Of a stretch of 64,000 nucleotides of DNA, positions 1 through 12,057 are shown one piece after another (position 1 is the first letter of the stretch; each line of letters opens with the position of its first letter). The notes under the pieces are model-generated. The model ran no database searches. It saw only the letters and a list, made by a program, of their open reading frames with translations, and was not told the DNA's origin. The position numbers and the translations under genes are program-made. Source of the stretch: Brassica napus (lineage: Eukaryota; Streptophyta; Magnoliopsida; Brassicales; Brassicaceae); NCBI RefSeq assembly GCF_020379485.1, contig NC_063448.1:18561726-18625725 (forward strand), given 5' to 3'.

Positions 1-840
1 AAAAGGATTCATGACACATATACGCGTCAACATACCAGACAATGAATCGGATTTCTCCGCATGTGACTCCGTAAAGTCCTCGATAGGTTCCAAAATGATT
101 TTTTTTCTTCTTCTTATTGGTTGGGTCAAATGGTGAAATCTGAGGATGAGCAAACAATTAAAACCACGGAATCAGACAAACAAATTTAGAAAGACCAATT
201 TTAACTTGTGCGCTATCATAATATGAAAGGATCTCTTACATAACAATTACTTCTTACTCATCCTTCACCTCCTTCATCTCATTATTTCATCAGTCATTAT
301 TGATACATAGAATTTTAGAAAGGAAAGAAAATAAACATCAGAAACCAAAAAAAAACTTAACTTTTTAATCTCTTTACTCAATTCCACCAAAGCGAGAATG
401 ACATCGTCGCTGATTGTAAATCAAATCTCACCGAATGAGAGACAATGAAGAAGACGAAGATGGAGGAGTAGAAGCGAGGCTTTATGAATTAGGCTATTTA
501 GGATTTATGGGTGGAACTGAATTAGGAAGAGGTACAGTAGGAGGTGAAACAAATCATTAAGAATGGATTAAGAACATAAGTAAATGATCGAGAGTGGCTC
601 GTGATTAATTCAGAGAAGAAACGGTGATTTGCAGGGAGTGGAAGTGCCATAGTCGATCATCACCATTGTTAACGTCTACGAAGATCACTGTTGGAAAATG
701 GGGAAATCACCTTTGGAGAGGCGCGTTTTAGATAGCCCAGTTGGTAATAAGAACCCTTTGGTAAAGAGATTAAAAATACATTGTGCTAAGACGAAGATGG
801 AGGAGTAGAATGGCTCGTGATTAAATGCAGTTAGTGTCTA
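1..840. other. Non-coding, locally duplicated AT-rich DNA
   Basis: No open frame here resembles a protein I recognise. Short phrases recur: GACGAAGATGGAGGAGTAGA appears near 453 and again near 791, GGCTCGTGATTAA near 596 and 812, and AATAAGAACCCTTT near 746 and 896. This suggests a small internal duplication inside a decayed mobile element. No terminal repeats or target duplication were found at this edge of the window. Confidence 0.4.
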
Positions 841-859
841 CACAATATCTTTTTCAGAA

Positions 860-1481
860 CATATTATTGATCCAAGCTGTGAAGACGTCAAAGGAAATAA
901 GAACCCTTTCAGTAATCAGATTAGCGATCCAATTTTTAACCTGATAGGCAAAGACAAGCCAGAAATATTGGGAGCGGAAAGAGAGACTGATGCTGGAGTT
1001 TTCTACGACAATCCAATTTATTATGAAGACACTACAATGCCTTCGCAACAAACATATTTTGGCTACGCTTTATGTTTGCATGAAGCTTTTGGGAAAAGTG
1101 ATGGTGCAACAAAGAACTTTGATCTCAAGGATACAACTCCTCCCTTGCAAACGATGTCTGAAACGTCTGGCCAGAGGTATAATTATTTTGGGATAAAAAA
1201 AATTGTCAACAAAAGAAGATAGTTCAGAGCCAAAACCTGAACGTGTGGTCTTGGAGGTGAAGGACAAAAATACATATGCAGATGCGATGAAGCAATATGT
1301 GAATTGTGGTGTCTGGAGAAAAGATTTTCATAGAAAAAGCATTCGTAAACCACCAGATCCTCATCGAAGCACAATACGTGAATATGCAGATCTTTCTATG
1401 AGACAGAATCTTCCATCAAATAGTGGGTCCGAACGTGCTGAAGAGGACATGGATTTGTTGACAACGAGGGTTTGTATTTGA
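860..1481 (+). pseudogene. Unrecognised decayed coding-like stretch
   Basis: Two plus-strand open stretches overlap in different frames: 968-1222 (84 codons) and 1203-1481 (92 codons). The second is Lys/Arg/Glu-rich and hydrophilic. I do not recognise a domain. The change of frame between adjacent coding-like segments fits a frameshifted remnant of a mobile-element gene, but it could equally be chance open frame. No splice-site arrangement was convincing. Confidence 0.25.
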
Positions 1482-1799
1482 TATCTGTTGATTTTGATGA
1501 GTTTTAAAAACATAGTTATGCTTATTATGATCATTCTAGGTTGCATTTAGGTGTTAAATTGTATTTTCATACATAATTGCATTTGACAAGGTAACAATTG
1601 GAAGTTGATGGCGATATCAAGGGTTAAATCTTCAATTTCAGAAGTTACAGGCCAGATTGAGAACAATCAAAAGGCGAGGGACCAGTCCTGCAATTACACG
1701 GAAGGGCTAAATCGCACAGATGAGAGATTGGGGTTGATTTGAGAGGGCATATCTGTAAATTCTAAACTTGGGGGCCATTTTGTAAAGCACCATAAGTTC

Positions 1800-3369
1800 A
1801 GAAACCTGTCTTCCAAATACTTAAAACTTCACCATTGGAGAGGATCGAAGCTTCTCTTCGACGGGGACGACGAGCACGGCCACGACAAAGGAGTTGAGCA
1901 CGAGAACAACCGTGGCTTGGAGTCAACCCGTGTCGACGAGCAGAGTCAATACGGTGAGGATCTCGGATGGTGCTTCACGGTGGCTTGGAGATTGGATTGC
2001 AGCGAGATGACTACGAGGAAGACGAAGCTTGGCTGAGGCTGACGGACGGTTACGGAGGAGGAGCTGGAGCACGACTGGCTGACGACACAGGCTATGCTTG
2101 GCGGAGGAGAGACGACGGTGGAGCACGAGGTCGACCACGACGATGACGGAGGATGCTAGCTTCGTAAGACACAGTGGAGAAATGCGGATGTCTGGCGCGG
2201 GTTGAGACGGACCACGGATTAAGGGCAGAGACTCAAGATTTGAAAAGCTTTAGTCGTGGACTCACGTTGCGGGGGAGTCATGTCCGCGGGATTGGATGAC
2301 GAAAGGCGCGAGCGATGGGCGCGGGTCAAGCCGGGCCGCGGATTTCGATCCGAGACGTCGAGTTCTGAAGCAATGGGCCCCGGACAACGGGCGCGGGTTG
2401 GAGCCGTCTGCGGTCGATGACAAGATCAGCCAATCCTTTTGCCTTTCGGGTCAAACTCGGGTTTGTCAGGTCAACTCAGTTCGACTTTTAAGCTATTATA
2501 AATATATTTTAGACCCAAATTTATTACTTATCTTGTTTTCTCTCAAAATACATTGAGACTTTGGAGAAAATTTGAATCTTTATTAATCTAATCTTTTTTT
2601 TTAGAGTAATTTGAGTCTATCTCATCTTTTTAACATGATTTCTCTTGAATCTATTATGGGTTTAAGGTTAATCATGAAGATTAGTGAGTAGACTTTTTTT
2701 GGATTCATGGGTTAGGATGATTAGGATGATTAGGATGATTAGGATGATTGAGTGATGATTTAGAATGTTTAGAGTAGATTAATATTTTTCTTTGCTTGAT
2801 TGAGTGATCTTAATGCTAATCTAGAATTGACCATTTTAGATTAGAAATCTAGACATTTCATTGTCCGGAAGTTGTTCGATGAAATGTCTGAGCCAACTCA
2901 ACAAGCTCTTAGCTTACCCTACCAAAGGCATTTGACGTTAGGGGAGTTTAGAAAGTTGAATGATCTATTCTTAATGATTGTTTGATTGACACAAACCAAA
3001 GGCATTTGATGTTTGATCAATGAGAGTAAATGAACTTTTGTCTTGACAAAGAACTTGTTTAGAATTGTTATCTAGACTTAGAGAAATGTGTTGATTGAAA
3101 CATTTCCATTTTAGATTGAATCTTAATCATTCGAAATTAAATTCATATACCCATGATTCCTCATTTATCCATTTGCTTGAAAATTGCTAGTAAATTGTGT
3201 TAGAGTCTTGTTAGCTTAATCAAATCACTTCATTACATTGAATGTATTTAGCTTAAGTTTGAACCTGAATTCTCTTTTAATTGAAACATCTAGAAATGAA
3301 TTGACATCTAAAATACTACTTTGATTCCATATCAGTATTCTGAAAATAAAGCATGATCAGAGAGATGAT
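1800..3369. other. Retroelement-derived DNA, no intact gene
   Basis: GC-richer at 1840-2460, with CGCGGGT-type phrases, then AT-rich. The 2820-3200 part repeats the phrase AAAGGCATTTGA (near 2924 and 3000) and reads like untranslated or LTR-type retrotransposon sequence of the mustard family. I could not define LTR ends. A perfect 9-bp tandem repeat lies inside (listed separately). Confidence 0.35.
2712..2747. repeat. Tandem repeat, TTAGGATGA x4
   Basis: Four perfect head-to-tail copies of the 9-bp unit TTAGGATGA are read directly from the sequence, followed by a broken fifth copy. Confidence 0.9.
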
Positions 3370-3783
3370 GTGAGTGAAATATCTCTTTCGGAGAAATATA
3401 TACTGGAAAACAAGATCATTAATCTTCAGAAGGCACTTGTGTTAGAACAAGAGAAAAATCAGATTTTGGAACATGAGTTGCGTGAAACACACAAGAAGAT
3501 TCGGATGTTAAACAAGGGATCCATAAATCTAGACAAGATTTTAAGCATGGGACGAACTGAGAAAACAACAACGGGTCTAGGTTATCAAGGAAGTACATCT
3601 AGGTCGCATACTGTCTTTGTTCGAGGTAACTATGTTGTACCTGACAAAAATACAACAGTTGTTTTAGAGGATGCCAAAAACAAAAATAAGGAGATTGCAA
3701 TTGCATATTCATTATTGCAAGGGTTGTGCCTCTCCACACCAGTATCATTTATATCCAAGATTGATGAGGGGTTTCATGTTTGA
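3370..3783 (+). pseudogene. Copia-type gag-like fragment
   Basis: 137 codons. Residues about 5-50 form a Glu/Lys-rich coiled coil (heptad-like leucines). They are followed by a segment containing LNKGSINLDKILSMG and GLGYQG, a pattern I associate with the spacer after the Gag region of SIRE-type plant Copia polyproteins (recalled, not searched). No zinc knuckle, protease or integrase follows in this frame, so the polyprotein is truncated. The first codon in the open frame is GTG, not ATG, so the true start lies upstream or is lost. The 717-codon frame at 3671-5824 overlaps its 3' end in another frame. Confidence 0.45.
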
Positions 3784-5824
3784 TATTCTTGGACACAATA
3801 GCAAGATGGCTGGGAAGGAATATGTCAACTTCAAACGAACACGTAGTGACGTCTTTGGGAACATCCGTGTTCAACGTAAGTTGCTGCTCGAACATGGCAT
3901 TAAGAAAAAGGGTATGTTGACATGGGGTTTGACTTGGGGGAAAGAGAAGATGACAGTTCTCATGACACAAGTGGTATTTTTGGTATTTTCTTTCAAAAGA
4001 TTCTACGTGAGAAGATTCTGTTGTGACTTTGTTCTCGTGGTAGAGATAAAGCTGTGGTGGAATATACAATGGCAAGATTTCAAGGACGTGATACAAGGTG
4101 AAAGGCGTAATAAGTACAAGGTTGACAGATTAATCTTGGAGATTTGTTATACTGAAATACCACCACTGATCGATGTTGTTCAGCGAGGAGAAATTCGGAA
4201 CTCTGGTCTGAGATACTCAGTATGGTTTTACTTTCGATTTTACTTCTACCATGATCTTGGCTATGCTAATGTGTTGTTATATCATTCCGAAACCTTTGCT
4301 TGTCACCACCAATCAACTTGGGGAATGCTTCTTATGGTGTGTGTAGAAAAGGTCAATGGTGATGATTGCTTATATATAAGAAGTGTGCTTTTAAGGTATT
4401 TGTTTACTACATCAGAACAAGGAGTAAGTCATACTACATTGAGTGTTCGCATCTGTCAAATTACTAAGTCTGTGTTGATGACGTTATGGGATGTTGGCGA
4501 TGGCGTTGTTCTCCATATATTTTATTCCATAAGCTTGTTTGGGTTGTGTGCAAGAATACCGAGACGTTTACTAAATCCTTTGCAGCTTTTTCTAATGGAA
4601 TTGAAATCTGTTGTTCTCCTTCCTCTGTCTATCTTGTATGAGTTACAGTGGCATATGTTGCTGTGGTCAGAGAAACTTGATGAAGAAGGTACACAAGTGG
4701 GAGGAAGAATAAATCTGCTTTCGGATTGTACATCAAATTTCATGTCTGGTTTCACTTTGGGTGAAAAGGAAGATACAAGCAAGAATGTTTTAAGTTGTGT
4801 TCTTATTCTTGGATTTGGGAGGGTCATAGTGACTTCAGATTCTACACACGAAAAATTGTTTTCGTTTTGGAATCAAGAGATACTGCTTAGGAGTTCAAAC
4901 TCTGTTTTTCTCATTGACTTCGACAGCTCTGTTTTTCCTCCACCATCGTTCACTTGCTTCTCGATTGTCGCATGGTTAATGGCTGCAGAAATTAGTGTTT
5001 GGCGTTGCACACGTCTTATATATATATTGGAGTGGTTCTATCGATGGGTGCGACCACCTAGTTGCCTTCGTGAACTTCTACTAGTGGGTGTAATAGATCT
5101 CTCTGATACCATACTTACTAATGGAGCTAGTAAGGGGAAACTGAAGTTTTGTGACCGTATACACTTCGATGTGGTGTTTCCAAGAGACAAATCAGGGTTG
5201 TTTTCCGTAAATCAAAGTGCTAAGGTAGATTTTTGGGTGAGCATTCATAATCTCTACAGCATAAGGCGAAGAAGATTTCTCCATGGCACTAGCTACGTCA
5301 ATTGGTGGAGTGACTTTACTTGCAACTCAAGCAAGTCTTTGTGTGTCATCTTGAATGAAGACGTGATCAGTTTCCATGGATATATCTCTTTACATTCAAG
5401 GAAAGGTGCATTTGTGGGTGTTCAGTTATTCTCACATAATATGCTTGACGGTGGGGATCTTAGGATGAGTATTCAACATCACGAGTTCTACAACATCATT
5501 TGTGTGGCCATAGATCTTTTTACATGTAATCAGGTACTATACACTACACATTGCCCTATTACAGAGAAGAGTGAGGACTTAGAGAGTTCAGAGGAGAGAG
5601 CAGTTAAAGCAACGAGGATGTTACAATTGAAGGTTTGGGCGAAGAGATTCCATTTCGATTCGAGGTCGAATCTTTCAAACCCGGAGGAACCTCTTCTACA
5701 CGTTTACAAAAGAAAGGAGTTTGTGGGCTTTCTTTTAGGCTTTACTAATTATTGTCGGCTTTTAAGCTCATTCGTTAAAGTTAGGGTTTTGGTTTTATCT
5801 TCTTTTATTTCCTTTTTAGATTAG
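3671..5824 (+). CDS. Unidentified 717-codon open frame in a retroelement context
   Basis: The longest uninterrupted frame in the window. With this base composition stops should occur about every 17-20 codons, so 717 stop-free codons are far beyond chance. I recognise no domain. The product would be rich in Trp, Cys, Phe, Val and Leu, with several hydrophobic runs (roughly residues 96-128, 283-300 and 306-325) between charged stretches, and no clear signal peptide. It begins inside the Copia gag-like fragment in another frame and ends just before an LTR-like region with a TATA box. An env-like or accessory third frame, as in SIRE/Endovir-type Copia elements, is one hypothesis. A pol region stripped by deletion and read in an artefactual frame is another. 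A host protein is unlikely because no splice structure or known family is visible. Confidence 0.35.
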   Translation: MPKTKIRRLQLHIHYCKGCASPHQYHLYPRLMRGFMFDILGHNSKMAGKEYVNFKRTRSDVFGNIRVQRKLLLEHGIKKKGMLTWGLTWGKEKMTVLMTQVVFLVFSFKRFYVRRFCCDFVLVVEIKLWWNIQWQDFKDVIQGERRNKYKVDRLILEICYTEIPPLIDVVQRGEIRNSGLRYSVWFYFRFYFYHDLGYANVLLYHSETFACHHQSTWGMLLMVCVEKVNGDDCLYIRSVLLRYLFTTSEQGVSHTTLSVRICQITKSVLMTLWDVGDGVVLHIFYSISLFGLCARIPRRLLNPLQLFLMELKSVVLLPLSILYELQWHMLLWSEKLDEEGTQVGGRINLLSDCTSNFMSGFTLGEKEDTSKNVLSCVLILGFGRVIVTSDSTHEKLFSFWNQEILLRSSNSVFLIDFDSSVFPPPSFTCFSIVAWLMAAEISVWRCTRLIYILEWFYRWVRPPSCLRELLLVGVIDLSDTILTNGASKGKLKFCDRIHFDVVFPRDKSGLFSVNQSAKVDFWVSIHNLYSIRRRRFLHGTSYVNWWSDFTCNSSKSLCVILNEDVISFHGYISLHSRKGAFVGVQLFSHNMLDGGDLRMSIQHHEFYNIICVAIDLFTCNQVLYTTHCPITEKSEDLESSEERAVKATRMLQLKVWAKRFHFDSRSNLSNPEEPLLHVYKRKEFVGFLLGFTNYCRLLSSFVKVRVLVLSSFISFLD

Positions 5825-6086
5825 TTTATGTTATCTTTTTCCTAATAGGGGAAAAGACTATATAAACAGAGCCTAGCCTCTTATGCTTGGCAGACTTTGA
5901 TAATTAAAAATAGAGCTTTTGCTTATTCCTTGTGAGATTTGATGAATTAAGTTGGTCTCAAAGAAGCTATCGCAAGAAACTCTTTGATCGATCCAATAAT
6001 AAGTCTCTAGAACCCTAAAGGTTTTTGATCGACCGTTCAACAGTTTGTACGCTGCGCCACCAGTGAGGAATTTTATGAATCCACAG
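5825..6086 (+). repeat. LTR-like promoter region (Copia-type)
   Basis: After the stop of the 717-codon frame comes AT-rich DNA with a TATA box (ACTATATAAACAG, about 5858-5870), then text like a Copia R-U5 region (GAACCCTAAAGG near 6012) that stops where the hAT-like element begins. No second copy was found in the window, so it is either a solo or truncated LTR or the 3' LTR of a truncated element. TG/CA ends were not resolved. Confidence 0.4.
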
Positions 6087-6762
6087 TAAGGCTGGGCAAA
6101 AAACCCGGATCCGAAGAACCGAACCGAACCCGATTCGAAAAAGTAGTACCAAACCCGAACCGAAATTGATTAAATATCCGAACGGGTTCAAAATTTTGGT
6201 ATCTAAAGAACGAAACCGAACCCGACCCGAACCGAAATATCTCGGGTACCCGAATGTAACCGAAATAGATTTATATACCTAAATATATTACTTATTTTTA
6301 GATTTAATATTTATTAAAAACATCCAAAATATATAATATACTTTTAAGTTGTCTAAAATACTTGAAAATATACATAAATAGTCAAAAGTAAATGTCTAAA
6401 ATAGTTAAAATATATTCAAAACACCAAAATGCTTGAAATATCTATTGATTTTCAATCCAAATATTCAAATCAAACCAATTTATATGTTAATTTTAGGTAT
6501 TTTGACATATATTATACAAATTTATATGTAATATATTATTTTGTTTTATAGATTTTGAGAAATTTTAAGCATATATTGAATATTAAAATTTTAAAAATAT
6601 TTTAAATGGGTTATCCGAACCCGCAAAGATCCGAACCGAACCCGAACCAAAATTTAGAGATACCCGAATGGGGCTGAAATCTTTAAACCCGAAAATCCGA
6701 AACCCGAAATCCGAGTAGATCCGAACCAAACTCGAATGGGTACCCGAACGTCCACCCCTAAT
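6087..6762. mobile_element. hAT-like non-autonomous DNA transposon
   Basis: Terminal inverted repeats of the type TAAGGCTGG(GC) on the left and the complement of TTAGGGGTGG(AC) on the right enclose arms built from CCGAACCCGA-type repeats and an AT-rich centre with no coding frame. Flanks read TCCACAG (left) and TCAACAG (right), a near-perfect 7-8 bp target duplication as made by hAT transposases. Exact ends are uncertain by a few bases. Confidence 0.6.
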
Positions 6763-7862
6763 CAACAGGAATGGCCTGTTTAAAATCTGGTCGACAAAAG
6801 CTTATACGACGTGACTGAACAATGCTCTCTGATTGGTTGAATTTATCAAGTGAATTTCACTTTCATCAAGTCAGGAACAGTTTTAATGAACAAATTAATT
6901 ATTAGCTTAGTCGATTATAATTCTTGCATTATCAGCAATAGAATTCTCGTTAACAGAAAACAAAGATTTATCATTCTCCCCATATTTAACCAAACAGAAA
7001 CACGGAAAAAAAAAAGAAGAATTTATCTTAATCAAATCAGAAGCTGGTGGAGATCATCTTTGGTTACCTTCGGTTTGATTGGTTTCTCAGTCCGGTTAAC
7101 TTAACATTTTGTACAGTTAATATCAATACAAAGGGAACCCACCAATAAGTGGCCCAAATATTAACAGAAACGAAACCCCAGTGGCCCAACAAAGTAGTAG
7201 TATCTGCATGTTCAAAACCGTTATCCGCATCCGTACCGTAGCTATATATACCGTAGCTATATATACCACACTCAAAAATCTGAAGGAGATGATTGACTTG
7301 AACCTAAAACTGAGAAGTCCAGTCTCATTACCTGTAGCTATTGACATATAATCAATATCAAAGGTATGACACATAAATATTTAGTTAATAGACTTAAAAT
7401 ATTTCTGTTCTTTTTTTTTAACCATTGCTTTACTAGCTTTAGCCAAAGACCAGATCTAGTAAAATATCAAACTGGAAAATCTTTAGTGGGTTATTTCTCA
7501 TTTGTATGCTTATACCTGCCATGTCTTGCATTCAAACATGAGTCCATATGACCTTATCCTCGTATAAAGCAAACACAAACTTATAGAGATTATGATGTTT
7601 AGCAAGGATTTAAAAAATTATCTTCCATATATCAATCCCTACATTAGTGCCAACAAGTTTAGTGGTTCGTATTTCTTAAACTTTATGTAAGTATCATGCA
7701 CAACAGTATTAAAAGAAAAATCTTGATGCATCTGTTTATAAAACTTTGTTAGTAATAAAAAAAAATTAAAACATTATAAAGTTTACATAAGTGTAAACCA
7801 TTTTCCTTGGAAGCTGAGACCTTTTTATTTGATGCATAATGACTATATATGGGACATAAATT
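6763..7862. other. Intergenic AT-rich DNA, no gene seen
   Basis: No convincing gene. A short direct duplication ACCGTAGCTATATAT lies near 7235-7266. The open frames of 60-84 codons here have no recognisable domain and are typical of chance. Confidence 0.5.
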
Positions 7863-8743
7863 AGGTTCAAAACCACACCCTTTAAAACCAATCAAAGTGA
7901 CACATAAATTATTAATTAAAAAATATTAAATTAAATAAAAAATAGCTACAAAAAATAAAAATGATAATTTTAACGACGCTAACGCTTCCAGTTAAACCCT
8001 AAACTCTAAATCTTAAATTCTAAATCCTACACCCTAAATTCTAAACCCAAATCCAAACCCCTAAACCCAAACCCTATACCCTAAACCCTAATCCTAGACC
8101 CTAAACCCAAATTATATACCCTAAACCCAAAAACTAGACTATAAACCTAAACTATATACCCTAAACCCAAGTCCTAGACCCTAAACCCAAACCGTAAACC
8201 TTAAACCCAAATTATATACCCTAAACCCAAAACTTTAACCATAAGTCCAAACGGTAAATTCTAAACCCAAACCGTAAATCCTAAACCCAAAACCTATACC
8301 CTAAACCCAAATCATAGACCTAAAACCCAAACGGTAAACTTTAAACCCAAACTCCAAACTTAGATGCTATAGGGTTTGGGTTAAGGTTTACGGTTTGGGT
8401 TTAAGGTCTAAGACTTGGGTTTAGGATATATGGTTTAGGTTTATAGTCTATTTTTGGGTTTAAGGTATAGGATTAGGGTTTAGGGTCCAGGATTAGGGTT
8501 TAGGATATAGGGTTTGGGTTTAGGGGTTTGGATTTGGGTTTAAAATTTAGGGTATAAGGTTTAGAATTTAAGATTTAGGGTTTAAGGTTTCGATGAAAGC
8601 GTTAGCGTAATTAAAATTAGCATTTTTATTTTTTGTAGCTATTTTTTATTCAATTTAATATTTTTTAATTAATAATCTATGACTTACTTTGATTGGTCAT
8701 AAATGGTGGGGGTGAATTTAAAAGTACACTTAGAGGGTGAACC
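7863..8743. mobile_element. Fold-back element with telomere-like core (1)
   Basis: A long imperfect inverted repeat. The left arm (from about 7863, through ACCAATCAAAGTGA, ATTATTAATTAAAAAATATT and ATAGCTACAAAAAATAAAAA, then many CCCTAAACCC-type units) is answered by the reverse complement on the right up to about 8743 (GGGTTTAGGGT-type units, then TTTTTGTAGCTAT, then ACTTTGATTGGT). Each arm is roughly 430 bp, so a transcript would fold into a long hairpin. The degenerate telomere-like repeats are interstitial, not a chromosome end. It carries no coding frame. Likely a MITE or fold-back element; no exact target duplication was found. Confidence 0.7.
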
Positions 8744-10770
8744 TAAGTATTGTTCATGACTATGAGGCTAAGACTACAGTAACTTACCATATATTGCAGC
8801 CAGATGGTGAAAAATAAAGAGGCTGGTCCCCAGAACTTAAAAAAGCCCCACTCAATAAACCCAAGACGTAACTTATTTGAATACGACCCCGTCTTTCTAT
8901 TTTTGGCAATGAGGTCCACTTCCCATTATGTCTTGATGTGGACCATGTCCGGCTATATTTAGCACCATAATCCGACGGTTCTTCTTCTTTCTTTAACCCT
9001 CCACCATATCCTTTTATAACCGTCCGATTACGATCTCGCGCTAATGGACCACATCACCAGTACTCCGCAACGTAGCTGTCTTGTAGGATTTCACGTGGCA
9101 TTTATTTGTTCTAGTTCGTAGTGCAATTTGCAAGTTGATGTGTGGTCCTCAGCATCCAGATTCTTCTTTCTTCTTACGTGTAAAATCGCATTTCTGATTT
9201 TGAGAACTCATTATAACCGTTGGTTTTCATCCATTGATATCTATCTATGTACTTGGTGGGTTCTGTGTGTGCTCCAGGTCCAGGGCATAAGATCCCAAAG
9301 CCAAAAAGTATTCCCAAGTGCTACTTTCTTTCTCTCTTTCACGTTAACCTTTTCTATGCTTTAGACGTATAAATTTATCCAGCGTTACGAATGATATAAC
9401 TTACAAAATCTCACATCTTATCATTAACATATTAGTATATGCCTTGCAGGTATATTTGTTTTCCTTCGGATAAAATTCCTTATAGAGACTTCAAGAATGT
9501 CTTTATTTTGTTGACATGTTAAAAACTAAAAATAGTACTATTGTTTGCTCTCTCATACCATGTAGATCCACCACATATAATATACGTGAGGAATTATTTG
9601 AAGTTCTTGAAAAAACGAAGGAAATAGTACAACAATTGAAGGAAAAATAGAAGGTAAATCATTGGTGTGACATCAATTGTAAATGAATTGTTGAATGTAC
9701 TTTAATTTCTCTTGTGGTTAATGTGTACAACATGTTTATCAATTGTCGTCATCTCTCATTAAAATATATGACCAGATCTGATAAGATCGTGAATACGTAC
9801 TTGGCTTCTAGATACGCTTTCTAACTATTTTTATTGTAAGTTAACCATTATTTACATAGTTTAATTAAAGCAAATCAAAATATAGAGCACCTACACGTTT
9901 GCTTGAAATGCTCTAGATATTTAACTTTCAAAATCAGAGAAAATAAGCTTATATGACCAAACATAATATTAATGACATGTTTAGTTTTTCTAATTGAATC
10001 ATACCTTTGTGTCCATCACCTACTTACCAGTCAAGATAAAGCAATCACGTTTGCAAACAAAAAGCACTAAGAGTGTTGGTCAGACAAGATCTCTTACATC
10101 GGACGAACCCTAAGATAACCAAAATAAACTATAACACATATTCAAAACTCTGTTTATTTTATCCATTTATGTTTTCTTCAGTTTTTTCTTTGTTTCTGGA
10201 CTGAATCTCTGATACTCTCATACCAAACTAAAGTTATCAATTTATTTATAGAAGTAGTTTAACTTCAGTTACAAAATACGTTTTAAATTGAGTAAAAGAA
10301 AACAAATCTAGCAGTAAGAATTTAGATATCGTCACCAACATAGATGAATCACAAAAAGAGTTGTGTTTTTTTTTTTTTTTGGTCAAAAAAGAGTTGTGTT
10401 TTACTTGACATTTTTCACCAAACAGAAGGGTAGTTCCGTAAGTTGAGATAATCGTACGAGGCTCACCTAGTTAAGGTTAGGTCACATGATTCCTTGAAGG
10501 CCTGAACCCCATTAGAAAAGTAAAAATAATAAAATAAATAAAATTCAGGTGGATTTATCAGAGTCTACCATTCACGTATCAACACGTGTCTACCCTCACT
10601 CATTGCCCTACTCTTTTCAGCTTAGAGTTGCCATCACTCATCTCCTCATCGATTCTACACCGTTGATTTAATCACTCTTATTTTCTTTTCTTTTTTTGTC
10701 ACGAAAATCAGTCTCTCATTTTCAACATAACTATTTCCTTAGGAAGCATCCACTTAAAAATGAGTCACTC
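8744..10770 (+). promoter_or_regulatory. Distal upstream region of SEP3
   Basis: No gene found. The stretch 8860-9100 is less AT-rich and could be conserved promoter. It contains a CArG-like CTATTTTTGG near 8897 and a CACGTGG G-box near 9091, and another ACACGTGT lies near 10582. This is only motif-level evidence; comparison with other mustard SEP3 promoters would be needed to call it regulatory. Confidence 0.35.
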
Positions 10771-11346
10771 TAAAGTTCACCGATCAATAAAATTGTGTTA
10801 TTTTATATTTGATATCTTAAAAAAAACGAATATTACCAAGTTATATTATTTTTAAAATAAAATGTAGAAAAAATTAATAGTAGTTAAAAAAAAAAAAATT
10901 AACTTCGTCACCAAAACACTATATAAACACTATATTTTAAACCCTAAATCTTAATAACTAAACCATAAATCATAAACCCAAAACTCTTGGGTAAACCCTA
11001 AACCTTTGGATAAATCCTAAACTCTAAATCAAAAACATTAAACACTAAAACACTCAAGAGTTTAGGATTTATGATTTATGGTTTAAGATTTAGGATTAGG
11101 GTTCGGTGTTTTAGTGTTTTTAATTTAGAGTTTAGGATTTATCCAAAGGTTTAGGGTTTATGATTTAGTGTTTAGTCGACGACGTTAAAAATATATTTTT
11201 TTTAAAAATTTTTTTTTTTGTAACTATTATTAATTTTTTTTATTTTTTTTTATTTTAAAAACATAATATAACTTGAAAATATTTTGTTTTCTTTTCTAAA
11301 AGATATCAAATATAAAATAACAAAATACTATTGGTTGGTGAAACTA
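10771..11346. mobile_element. Fold-back element with telomere-like core (2)
   Basis: A second inverted repeat of the same general design. GTTCACCGATCAATA at the left end is mirrored by TATTGGTTGGTGAAAC at the right, the TTATTTTATATTTGATATCTT stretch is mirrored near 11300, and the centre holds AAACCCTAAA units followed by their complement. Arms are about 290 bp. It ends about 710 bp upstream of the SEP3 start codon. No coding capacity. Confidence 0.7.
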
Positions 11347-12057
11347 GAAGTTCGTACTAGGGGTGAAGCCAAGAATAATTCCTTAAAAATCTATGTCTCT
11401 CTCAACATATTTAATTTAAAATCGTAATAAAATATTCAAGTTATGGTTTTCAATGTTAGGATTTTATGTAGGAATAAATCCCCAATAATAACTCGTGATC
11501 AATGTAAAAGAAACAAGTAACTTTCTTTACCTGGGCCAAAAACCACATTTGTCTAAACAGAAGATTGAAACTGAAACTACAACTAGTGTTTGATAAGAGA
11601 AGTGGAACTCTTTCTCCTCTTTTACGGCATTTACCAATTATGTATAAACAATAAAGTCTCAATTATTTAGGTAGGAAAAAATCTAAACATCGATAGAGTA
11701 ATTAACTTATGCTGTTTTGCAACATTTGCATAAATCCTATGTGGTGGTTTTGTAACTTGTAAATTGTAACTTGTAAGTAGTACACGTACAATAATTGAGG
11801 GGTATATAGTTTGAACTTTGAAGTAAGAGTGAATATATATAGAAAGAGAATATTTATCAAAGATTTCAAGTAATGAAGCTGACATGTTAATGTACTTGAA
11901 AGAAGTGTTGTGAGATATATAGATACATTGAACCAAGTTATACATGTACGCTTTAAAGGTTAGAAAATAAGAAAAAAATAGAAAGAAAGAGGAGAGAGAG
12001 GCTTCATTCATATATATAAAGGATTCACAACGGGAGAGAGAGGGAAAATAAAAGAAA

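Noticed and set aside
4522..4827. 101-codon minus-strand frame within the 717-codon frame
   Set aside because: Shorter, antisense, no domain.
7990..8590. Telomere or telomere fusion from CCCTAAA repeats
   Set aside because: Units are degenerate, arranged as a hairpin within a mobile element, and similar cores occur at 10.9 kb.
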